Positions 35,429 through 42,938 of a stretch of 64,000 nucleotides of DNA are shown here, in pieces (position 1 is the stretch's first letter; every line of letters starts with the position of its first letter). The position numbers and the translations under genes were made by a program. Location: NCBI GenBank assembly GCA_020444515.1, contig JAHLKX010000004.1, positions 434,001 to 498,000 on the forward strand, read 5' to 3'. The notes beneath the pieces are model-generated. The model saw nothing but the letters and a program-made list of their open reading frames with translations, had not been told where the DNA came from and did not search any database. The stretch comes from Bacteroidota bacterium. GTDB taxonomy: Bacteria; Bacteroidota; Bacteroidia; Bacteroidales; JAADJA01.

Positions 35429-37057
35429 TTAAGGGATCCACCAGAGTTTGACCATGGGCTCATCTCCTCCCTGCCGGCTGATGGCTGTGGAGGTGTTGAC
35501 GGGATTATTTTCTATTTCACTGGGAGGATAGGGCAGGCGGAAATGATCAATCGGATCTCCTTCACGCGGTGTAGCTTTGGTCCTCCGGGCCAGTGCATAT
35601 GCTTCCCAGGGTTGACGAAATGCATCCAGCCAACGTTGAGCATAAAGCAGAGATAGTTTATCCTCCGTCATGTAAATCAAATTGGGAATTGTAAAATCAT
35701 TGGTATTGTTAATTCCTGGATCAATGTTGATCCATATTTCGGAGCCATTCATAACATTTTTCCAGAATGAAACAGATGCACGCGCACCCTGAAAATATTC
35801 CAGATCGGCTTGTTGTTCATCGACTCCCACTCCGATCCCCCTCATGAATGCTTCTGCCTTAAGATAATGCACTTCGGCACCGGTTATCAAAACTTCAGGC
35901 ACATCATACTCATCACGTGTCAAATAATAATTAAAAGGAGAATAAATACAGTCCTCCCCCTTGATGGTATAATTCAAGTCACGATGGTTGCCATAAGGAA
36001 TTCCACCAGCCGGAGGGGTGTTAGGTTCGGGGATTTGAGGATATGGGACCCAGTCACCCTCGTTGTTTGATTCGAAGAATATAAATGCCCTCGGATCAAA
36101 TATACCGCTGCCATCCAGGCTATCATGACTGGATATTTGATGCCAGACAACTGATCCCATTCTCAGGTTTTTGTGTTCTCTGAAGGACCAACTGGCACTC
36201 TGCCGCAGCCATGCTTGCTGCCTCGGCCACATACATACACTTTCAAGAATGGGAGAATCAAAATTATAACCCTCTATAACCGGGAGCTCATTTCCGATGA
36301 TATCACCAATAATTTCCGCAGCCAGATCAGGCTCTACTTCAACCATACGCATAGCATGTCTTAACCTTAAAGAATTGGCAAATTTGACCCACATTTCAAG
36401 ATCGCCATACAACAGGTTATCAAACTGTGAAATATCATAGTAGACCTCTCCATTGATAGAATCGCTGACATAATCCATGTTTTCGGCAGCCCACTTGAGG
36501 TCATTGAGCAGGTATTTATAAATTTCTTCCTGGGTGTCAAACTCCGGCCTCACGTAATCAAGGCTTTCAAATCCACGGCCCGCATTAAAAAAAGGCATAT
36601 CCCCAAACAGGTCGGTTACCCGAAATGTTTTATAGGCGGTAATGATCTTGACCATGCCCTTCAGGTTATTCAGCGATTCGGGCGATTGTTCCTTTTCCAG
36701 GTCTTCTATCCGTTTTTCGATATCGCGAATATGGGCCAGCGCCTGGTAGTAATTGGCCCAGATCTCTTCGGTACCAATGCTCAGATTCGACCAGGCCTCC
36801 GAAGTTAATGCACCCAGTTGCGACTGCTTGTACAATACTTCATTGTGCACATAAAATTGTTCGTTCCAGCCCAGTTGCAAGGACTGAACTACAGAATTGA
36901 ATAAGGGTCCTATTTCAGTTTGCGTGGGTTGGAAAGGGTTCTGATTGAGTTCATCAAAATCTTTGGTGCAGGATATGGATATCAAAAATACCAACATTGT
37001 CATCCCTGCAGCAACTTTTAATTTTATGGTTCTATTGAATATTTTTCTCATGATCAT
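35429..37057 (-). CDS. SusD/RagB-like surface lipoprotein
   Basis: 542 residues. Lipoprotein signal with lipobox ISISC (Cys near residue 30). The mature protein is rich in TPR-like helices, with typical SusD segments: TKDFDELNQNPF after the Cys, YKTFRVTDLFGDMPFF near 142, FANSLRLRHAMRM near 225, and a C-terminal RWLDAFRQPWEAYALARR. It resembles the SusD-like_2 branch. SusD proteins form the lid over the SusC channel and bind glycans or peptides at the cell surface. It follows susC by 6 bp and precedes the PNGase F-like gene. Confidence 0.9.
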   Translation of the reverse strand: MIMRKIFNRTIKLKVAAGMTMLVFLISISCTKDFDELNQNPFQPTQTEIGPLFNSVVQSLQLGWNEQFYVHNEVLYKQSQLGALTSEAWSNLSIGTEEIWANYYQALAHIRDIEKRIEDLEKEQSPESLNNLKGMVKIITAYKTFRVTDLFGDMPFFNAGRGFESLDYVRPEFDTQEEIYKYLLNDLKWAAENMDYVSDSINGEVYYDISQFDNLLYGDLEMWVKFANSLRLRHAMRMVEVEPDLAAEIIGDIIGNELPVIEGYNFDSPILESVCMWPRQQAWLRQSASWSFREHKNLRMGSVVWHQISSHDSLDGSGIFDPRAFIFFESNNEGDWVPYPQIPEPNTPPAGGIPYGNHRDLNYTIKGEDCIYSPFNYYLTRDEYDVPEVLITGAEVHYLKAEAFMRGIGVGVDEQQADLEYFQGARASVSFWKNVMNGSEIWINIDPGINNTNDFTIPNLIYMTEDKLSLLYAQRWLDAFRQPWEAYALARRTKATPREGDPIDHFRLPYPPSEIENNPVNTSTAISRQGGDEPMVKLWWIP

Positions 37058-37063
37058 AATCCA

Positions 37064-40000
37064 TTAAAATGAAGCAGTAATACCAAATGTAACAGAACGT
37101 GCACCAGGCAACGACGCCCACTCAAGGCCCTGTGCATTGCCGGCTCCATTGATCCCCTCCGGATTGATGTTATCGGGTAGGGTCGTATAAATATAAAATA
37201 GGTCTCTGCCAACAATAGAAAGGCTCAGGTCCTGGAAGACTTTGGTCTTCTCGATCAGTTTTTGTGGAAACCTGTAGATCAGTGAAATCTCCCTGAATTT
37301 TACCCATGTATTTTCAACAATACCGGGCGTAGAAAGGAAATGACCCCATCCACCGGCATTGGGCAGGTATTTAAAATAGTAATGGACAACCTGATCATTG
37401 GGTGTTCCATCAGCATAAACACCCGGCAGGACCACACCCACATTTCGTGTATTGCCTTCTTCATCGGTATAAGGCAGGCCCTCTCCATCGCGCTCAAGCA
37501 GTGTCTCCGGACTTTGCCCGGTTTGTAAACCGGTAACATAGGAACCACAGTATATATCGCCACCCCATTTGGTATCGATCAGGGTGCGCAATGTAAATCC
37601 CTTAAAACTGATACGGGTCCACCAACCACCCAGGAAATCAGGAGAGGCATTGCCAATGGGAACCCGGTTCTCGGTAAATAAATAATGGGTGCCGGCATCA
37701 TTCAGGATCGGTTGTCCGTTTTCATGGTAAACATAATCATAACCCACAATGGTTCCGTATTCATCGCCCTCACGAACGACCATGGCCGGACCATTCAGAC
37801 CCCAGATATTGGCCAGCTCCAGACTTTCTGCCCCTTCACCCAGACTCACCACATAATTCCGGTTGCGGCTGAAATTCATTCCGGTTTCAATAACAAAATT
37901 GTTGTTTTGCAGCAGCACTGCACTCAGGATCAACTCCCACCCTTTATTCTCCAATACACCATTGTTGATGGTTACCTGGTAAGCTCCCGATGAGAGGGGC
38001 ACCGGTGATGACAGGATCTGGTTATCGGATTTAATATAATAATAGGTAAAGTCAACATTGAGACGATTATCGAAAATACCGACCGTGGTTCCGACCTCAT
38101 ATGAATTTGCAAATTGTGGTTGCAGCTCCAGCGGAGGGATGGTACCTGGCAGGGTCGCTGTTTGCTGGTTACCAAAGGAACCCAGGTTGTATATAAAATC
38201 AAGCTGATAAGGATCCGTATCGGTAGCTGTACCGGCAATGGCACCCCGCACTTTCCAGAAATCGAACCATGAAATGCCAAAATCAAACGCTTCAGTCGGA
38301 ATGAAGCTTAGGGATACCGATGGATAGAAATAGGAATTGCTGTAAGACGGCAATGCTGAAGACCAGTCATTCCGACCGGTCAGCTCCAGGAATATATAAT
38401 TACTGTAGCTCAAATTGACAAAGGTGTAAAGTGAATTGATATTTTTTTCATATCGGTATTCACGGTTATCATAGGTGATCTGATTGGCATCGGAATAGTT
38501 CAGCATGGCAAACAACCAGGGATTGGTCCAGGTTCCCGACTTTCCCCGAAGGCCATATTGCCGGCGTTTCCACTGGGTGCCACCAAACGATATTTTTCCG
38601 CTGAATAGGGAATTAAAAAGGTTTTCTTTATGGAAGGTGACCAGGAAATCATTGTTGTTGACAATATCCCTGCCCAGTTCATTCTCATAAAAACCATTGA
38701 GCAATCCCTGAGCATCGGTTGGATCATTTCGGGTTTCAAACTGGTTCAGCGTAAAATCCAATCCCAGGCGTCCCAGCACATTCAACCATGGTGTAACATC
38801 ATAAGTGAGCGTAAAGGCGCCGATCAGCTTATCACGGTAGAGATTTCTTGTATTATGATGTTGATCCCAGGCAATATAAGGCGAAATATACCAGAAAGGA
38901 TAATTCCCACCCCATTCATTGCGGGTTCCATCCTTAAGTTCATAATCCTCCAGTTCAATACCCTTCCAGCTTCGCGGATAAGAATAGAGCAATCCCTTGC
39001 TGAAGGAATTGGCATCCTCACCCAGCATGGGACTGTTTGCCCGGTTGTATTTGATATAACTGAAAGCAAGATCGGCATGTACCTTTTCCGAAACATTGAT
39101 ACGGGATCCCATATTAATGGTGGTCTGATCATATTTACTGTTGGAAACAATGGCGGTGTTATCCGTCCTGGTGAATGAGACCCTGATTGATCCCATTTCA
39201 CCGGCTCCTGAAAAAGAGAGGTTATGGGTCTGGGTATTCCCATTATCAAAAAACAATTGCTGGTTATCGGGCTGCGGGGAATATTTCCGCATTTTCCCAT
39301 CCCACCATAAAACATTCTGTCCGAGCATTTCAGGGCCCCAGGAGACTGCAGTACCATAATATCCGAAGAGTTCGGAAGTGCTCATCCCAAAGGGTCCATT
39401 GTCGGAATGGGTACTTGAGGGATAGAGAAATGTTCCCATGCTATCCGTTTCAAATGTTGGTTCTGAAAGTGAAATGGGTCCGCCGGCTCCATACTTATTC
39501 TGGACATCGCGGTATCGATAAGGATGGATCAACTTATAAGTATAATTGTAATTTACTCCCAGTCCTTTCTTTTTTGATCCGCGCTTGGTGGTGATCAATA
39601 TCACCCCATTGGCTCCACGTGACCCATACAAGGCTGATGCCGTGGGTCCTTTCAGGATACTCATATCTTCGATGTCTTGCTGGTTGATGTTATTGATGGC
39701 TGAGCCCCAATCAATACCTCGACCAATATCGGTTTGTCCCGGTTCATTTTCCATGGGAACACCATCTACCACAATCAATGGCTGATTGTCCGCCGTAATG
39801 TTGTTATTTCCCCTGATGGTAATACGCGTTGTTCCTCCTTCAATGCCATTTACTGATGCCACATTTACACCGGCCGACCGACCACTGAGCGATTCAACTA
39901 CATTGGAGGTATTGGAGATCGTCAGTTCTTCCCCCTTGAAGGTCTCCATTGTATAGCCCACTTCCCGTTTTTCACGTTTGATACCCAGCGCGGTCACCAC

Positions 40001-40315
40001 CACTCCTTCGATCTCTTTAGCAGAAGGAACCATTTTAATATCAATGGTGGCGCGATCACCAGCTACCTCCTCCTTTGGATTAAAACCCAGATAACTGAAC
40101 AGCAGTGTATCTGACGGTTTAACATCAGTCAGATTGTAAAATCCATCCAGATCGGTAATGGTACCATTGGTAGTTCCTTTGATGAGGATGGTAACACCGG
40201 GCAATCCCTGGCCATCATCTGCTGAAGTCACCTGTCCTGATACGCTATGTTGCTGCGCTCGCAGAATAAGCGTCAAACAGGGGATGAGGACTAAAATGAG
40301 TAAAGCTTGTTTCAT
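37064..40315 (-). CDS. SusC/RagA-type TonB-dependent outer membrane transporter
   Basis: 1083 residues. Signal peptide 1-20, then a carboxypeptidase-regulatory-like domain (SVSGQVTSADDGQGLPGVTI; SYLGFNPKEEV) that defines the SusC class, a TonB-box-like EGVVVTALG, and a plug domain (NVVESLSGRSAGVNVASVNG; PLIVVDGVPMENEPG; LKGPTASALYGSRGANGVIL). The rest is a 22-strand barrel ending in aromatic Phe (TFGITASF). It takes up the ligand delivered by SusD, driven by TonB. Its ATG overlaps the LacI stop codon (4 bp), implying translational coupling with the regulator. No TonB genes are in the window. Confidence 0.93.
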   Translation of the reverse strand: MKQALLILVLIPCLTLILRAQQHSVSGQVTSADDGQGLPGVTILIKGTTNGTITDLDGFYNLTDVKPSDTLLFSYLGFNPKEEVAGDRATIDIKMVPSAKEIEGVVVTALGIKREKREVGYTMETFKGEELTISNTSNVVESLSGRSAGVNVASVNGIEGGTTRITIRGNNNITADNQPLIVVDGVPMENEPGQTDIGRGIDWGSAINNINQQDIEDMSILKGPTASALYGSRGANGVILITTKRGSKKKGLGVNYNYTYKLIHPYRYRDVQNKYGAGGPISLSEPTFETDSMGTFLYPSSTHSDNGPFGMSTSELFGYYGTAVSWGPEMLGQNVLWWDGKMRKYSPQPDNQQLFFDNGNTQTHNLSFSGAGEMGSIRVSFTRTDNTAIVSNSKYDQTTINMGSRINVSEKVHADLAFSYIKYNRANSPMLGEDANSFSKGLLYSYPRSWKGIELEDYELKDGTRNEWGGNYPFWYISPYIAWDQHHNTRNLYRDKLIGAFTLTYDVTPWLNVLGRLGLDFTLNQFETRNDPTDAQGLLNGFYENELGRDIVNNNDFLVTFHKENLFNSLFSGKISFGGTQWKRRQYGLRGKSGTWTNPWLFAMLNYSDANQITYDNREYRYEKNINSLYTFVNLSYSNYIFLELTGRNDWSSALPSYSNSYFYPSVSLSFIPTEAFDFGISWFDFWKVRGAIAGTATDTDPYQLDFIYNLGSFGNQQTATLPGTIPPLELQPQFANSYEVGTTVGIFDNRLNVDFTYYYIKSDNQILSSPVPLSSGAYQVTINNGVLENKGWELILSAVLLQNNNFVIETGMNFSRNRNYVVSLGEGAESLELANIWGLNGPAMVVREGDEYGTIVGYDYVYHENGQPILNDAGTHYLFTENRVPIGNASPDFLGGWWTRISFKGFTLRTLIDTKWGGDIYCGSYVTGLQTGQSPETLLERDGEGLPYTDEEGNTRNVGVVLPGVYADGTPNDQVVHYYFKYLPNAGGWGHFLSTPGIVENTWVKFREISLIYRFPQKLIEKTKVFQDLSLSIVGRDLFYIYTTLPDNINPEGINGAGNAQGLEWASLPGARSVTFGITASF

Positions 40316-41418
40316 ATATTTACATAATGATTGTGTTCACTTTTATTTTTTACCAATACAGATTCTCCTTCTACCGGTTGATCCGAATCAGGCTTTGTGC
40401 AGACACACGATCCACGTGAAATAAGTCTGGCAGGCAATATTTCGTGCCGCATCTTTTGCTGATTTTCATCTTCGATTAAATCCAATAATATGTTCACGGC
40501 CCTTTCACCGATATCTTCAACGGGTTGAGCCAAAGCAGTAATGGATGGATGCACCAACCGGAACAAGTCAATATCATCAAAACTGATCAGGGCGACATCA
40601 TCTGGTATACGCATGTGCAAAGTCCGCAATGTTTCAAGACAAGCGACGGCAATGTTATTGTTGATGGTAAATATGGCACCTACTGGTAACTCCCGCTGGA
40701 CCCATTGTGTCAATGCTTGGTGGGTCTCGTTGTAGATATTTTCATATGATATTTCTTTGACCAGGTCACTGTGAAAGCGAAGTCCGTTGTTTTTGAGGGC
40801 CTCCCTGTAGCCGGCTTCCCGCTCCCTGACAGAACTGAGATGCGAAGGAGAAATCTTCAGCAATCCAATTTGATGATAACGATTACGGATCAGCAGATCC
40901 ACCGCATCACGAGCCGCTTCAAAATTAGCGACCCCAACATAATTCGTATTTAAACGAGGCAGTTGCCGGTCGAAAAGGACAAAAGGGAACTGTTCCTTTT
41001 TAAGTTGTGTAAAAAACGATGACCCCTTCTGGGTGGTGGAGATCAGTAAACCATCCACCTGACGTTCCCGCAACATTTCAATCAGCCCGACCTCTTTCTT
41101 TTCATCTTCATCCGAGCTGCAAAAGATCACATTATATCCCCGGGCAGAAGCGACTTCCTCCACCCGACGAGCAATCTTTGCATAAAAATTATTGGAAATA
41201 TCAGCCACGATCAAACCGATGGTATTGGATTTTCCAAGTCGTAAACCACGGGCTATGAAATTGGGTTTGTAGTTAAGTTCGCGGGCTCTTTTCAGCACCC
41301 TTTGTTGTGTTTCGGACTTGATCCCTTTTTCATCACCAAGCCCATTGATCACAAACGAGACCAGCGATTTGGATACCTTGAGACTGGTAGCAATATCCTG
41401 AAGAGAGGCTTTTTTCAA
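40312..41418 (-). CDS. LacI-family transcriptional regulator
   Basis: 368 residues. The N-terminal helix-turn-helix and hinge read ASLQDIATSLKVSKSLVSFV and YKPNFIARGLRLGKSNTIGL. The periplasmic-binding-protein-like effector domain follows (VDGLLISTTQ; FVLFDRQLP; ISFDDIDLF; LAQPVEDIGERAVNILLDLI). The frame begins at TTG (41418), with an in-frame stop shortly upstream, so a TTG start is likely. LacI regulators in this phylum usually respond to a sugar. The regulator is in the same operon as SusC/SusD, and an operator-like palindrome lies 13 bp upstream of its start, suggesting autoregulation of the whole locus. Confidence 0.9.
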   Translation of the reverse strand: MKKASLQDIATSLKVSKSLVSFVINGLGDEKGIKSETQQRVLKRARELNYKPNFIARGLRLGKSNTIGLIVADISNNFYAKIARRVEEVASARGYNVIFCSSDEDEKKEVGLIEMLRERQVDGLLISTTQKGSSFFTQLKKEQFPFVLFDRQLPRLNTNYVGVANFEAARDAVDLLIRNRYHQIGLLKISPSHLSSVREREAGYREALKNNGLRFHSDLVKEISYENIYNETHQALTQWVQRELPVGAIFTINNNIAVACLETLRTLHMRIPDDVALISFDDIDLFRLVHPSITALAQPVEDIGERAVNILLDLIEDENQQKMRHEILPARLISRGSCVCTKPDSDQPVEGESVLVKNKSEHNHYVNI

Positions 41419-41430
41419 AGAGATAAATTA

Positions 41431-41444
41431 CTAAAACGGTTTAG
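41431..41444 (-). promoter_or_regulatory. LacI-type operator palindrome
   Basis: Minus strand CTAAACCGTTTTAG, a palindrome around a central CG with one asymmetric step, as for LacI-family operators. It lies immediately upstream of the TTG start of the LacI gene and of a TATCTCTTTG box (41427-41418 region), so binding would block transcription of LacI-SusC-SusD-PNGase. Confidence 0.6.
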
Positions 41445-41556
41445 ATGACTTAACTAACTAATATTCAACCTCCTAAAGCAACAACATGAATTACTAACAA
41501 ATTTAAAGAAATAATCGGTTTGAAAACAAGAAAAATGAGAAATAAATTTTTTAAGG

Positions 41557-42144
41557 TTACTCATAAAAATGCATTTCCCGCATATACTTCCAAACCTTCT
41601 CAGGCAGCATGTAGCGCATGTCTTTCCCTTCGGCGATTGACTTGCGGATGAAGGTGCTTGAGATTTCCATCAGCGGTGTTCTGAAAACCTTTACAGAAGG
41701 ATGTTTTTCGTATTTGCTTCCTTTGAAACCGGGTCGGGCATATACATACATTTTATATAACTCGAGAATCCGTTGTGGATTTTTCCATTTATCGAAGCTA
41801 GGTAATTGATCGGAACCGGCCAGTAATACAAAACTATGATCCGGGTATTTTTCCTCGAGGTAAGTGAGCGTATCGATGGTGTAGGAAGGTTGGGGCATGC
41901 CGAATTCGATGTCGGTCACCCAAAAACGGGGATCCTCTTCAATGGCCTCCCGCACCAATGCCAGCCGGTGATGGTCGGCCAACAGACTTTTTTTTTCCTT
42001 GAACGGATTTTGCGGGCTCACCACAAACCAAACTTTATCCAGATCGGTGTATTCAACAAACCAGTTGGCAATCACCATGTGCCCGATGTGGATGGGATTG
42101 AAGGAACCGAAAAATAAGCCGATGTTTTTGTTGTCGAGATTCAT
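41557..42144 (-). CDS. nadD: Nicotinate-nucleotide adenylyltransferase
   Basis: 195 residues, normal for NadD. GLFFGSFNPIHIGHMVIANW at the N-terminus has the nucleotidyl-transferase HxGH motif. WFVVSPQNPFKEKKSLL and the C-terminal ISSTFIRKSIAEGKDMRYML are the other family signatures. It makes nicotinate adenine dinucleotide in NAD biosynthesis. It lies 17 bp after the PIN toxin gene on the same strand, so it may receive readthrough from the toxin-antitoxin promoter. Confidence 0.93.
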   Translation of the reverse strand: MNLDNKNIGLFFGSFNPIHIGHMVIANWFVEYTDLDKVWFVVSPQNPFKEKKSLLADHHRLALVREAIEEDPRFWVTDIEFGMPQPSYTIDTLTYLEEKYPDHSFVLLAGSDQLPSFDKWKNPQRILELYKMYVYARPGFKGSKYEKHPSVKVFRTPLMEISSTFIRKSIAEGKDMRYMLPEKVWKYMREMHFYE

Positions 42145-42161
42145 TTTTTATGGCTGATCAT

Positions 42162-42548
42162 TTATTCCCAAAAAGCAAAGGTACAATTTGACAGTATTGT
42201 TTGATCTTTAGTTAACAATTTTACATCCCGAATTTTTGCATGAGCCGAAATGATGCGATCAAAAGGATCACGGGTCCAATCGTGGTTTAAAGCTTCCTCT
42301 ACTATTTCAGCAAAGTCATCATTGGCTTCTTTTAATCCAATCTCCTGCTTTAATGCATTTACGATTTTACCAGGTTTTTCCGAAATTTTTCCAATTTCAT
42401 ACAAATATTGCAGTTCCAGTTTTACAACCGGTGAAAAATATAGATTGGATTTTCTGATCTCACGAAGTGCTAAATTACTGAACAATTTCAATTTGCCGGC
42501 ATAGAGCCATATAAGCACATGTGTATCGAGGAATATTAACTTTTCCAT
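42162..42548 (-). CDS. PIN-domain toxin (VapC-like)
   Basis: About 128 residues from ATG 42548 (an upstream ATG at 42560 is possible). PIN RNase acidic residues are all present: Asp in FLDTHVLIWLY, Glu in VVKLELQYLY, Asp in DPFDRIISAHA and Asp in LLTKDQTI. The fold matches type II toxins that cut tRNA or rRNA. It overlaps the antitoxin gene by 13 bp, the usual coupling. Confidence 0.85.
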   Translation of the reverse strand: MEKLIFLDTHVLIWLYAGKLKLFSNLALREIRKSNLYFSPVVKLELQYLYEIGKISEKPGKIVNALKQEIGLKEANDDFAEIVEEALNHDWTRDPFDRIISAHAKIRDVKLLTKDQTILSNCTFAFWE

Positions 42549-42757
42549 TCGGATGACCAATCGATATGAATATACTCAGCCGGATCTTCATTCATGATAT
42601 TTCGTTCAGGCATTTTATCCAACTTATCATTTTCAGGGGGTGGAATGATCTTTAAAATCTTCCCCTTCCGTTTTATTTCCAGCGGAACCCCTGTTTCCAG
42701 CACCTGGTCGAGCAGGCGGTATAAGTTTTGACGTAAAGCAGACGTTGAAATGATCAT
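42536..42757 (-). CDS. Phd/YefM-type antitoxin
   Basis: About 73 residues from the ATG at 42757: MIISTSALRQNLYRLLDQV followed by ETGVPLEIKRKGKILKIIPP, the dimeric DNA-binding fold of Phd/YefM antitoxins. The C-terminus (YIHIDWSSEWK) would wrap the toxin. The frame is open to 42802, but the promoter (42774-42803) lies there, so 42757 is the start. It precedes and overlaps the PIN toxin gene. Confidence 0.82.
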   Translation of the reverse strand: MIISTSALRQNLYRLLDQVLETGVPLEIKRKGKILKIIPPPENDKLDKMPERNIMNEDPAEYIHIDWSSEWKS

Positions 42758-42773
42758 TTTTCCAAACTTTTTA

Positions 42774-42816
42774 CAAATATACAAAAAACGTACGATATCC
42801 AAAATAAAACGTACGC
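42774..42816 (-). promoter_or_regulatory. Toxin-antitoxin promoter with paired CGTACG operator sites
   Basis: Minus strand TTTG (42803-42800), 18 bp, TATATTTG (42781-42774): both promoter boxes exact. Two copies of AAAACGTACG (42785-42794 and 42807-42816), each with a self-complementary CGTACG core, stand 22 bp apart. One lies between the boxes and one just upstream of the -33 box. This is a classic arrangement for repression by the antitoxin. Confidence 0.75.
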
Positions 42817-42938
42817 ATATAAAATAAATTTTTCGATTAGCAATTTTGCTGTAATATACTAAACAAGGTAGAATTAATGATTAACTTTTACTTAAAAAGG
42901 AGAAATTCGTAATTTTAAAGGTTATAAAATATGAGGTC

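Noticed and set aside
38630-39178. 182-residue open frame on the plus strand inside the SusC gene
   Set aside because: It is antisense to a strongly recognisable SusC barrel, has no family match and no separate promoter; shadow frame.
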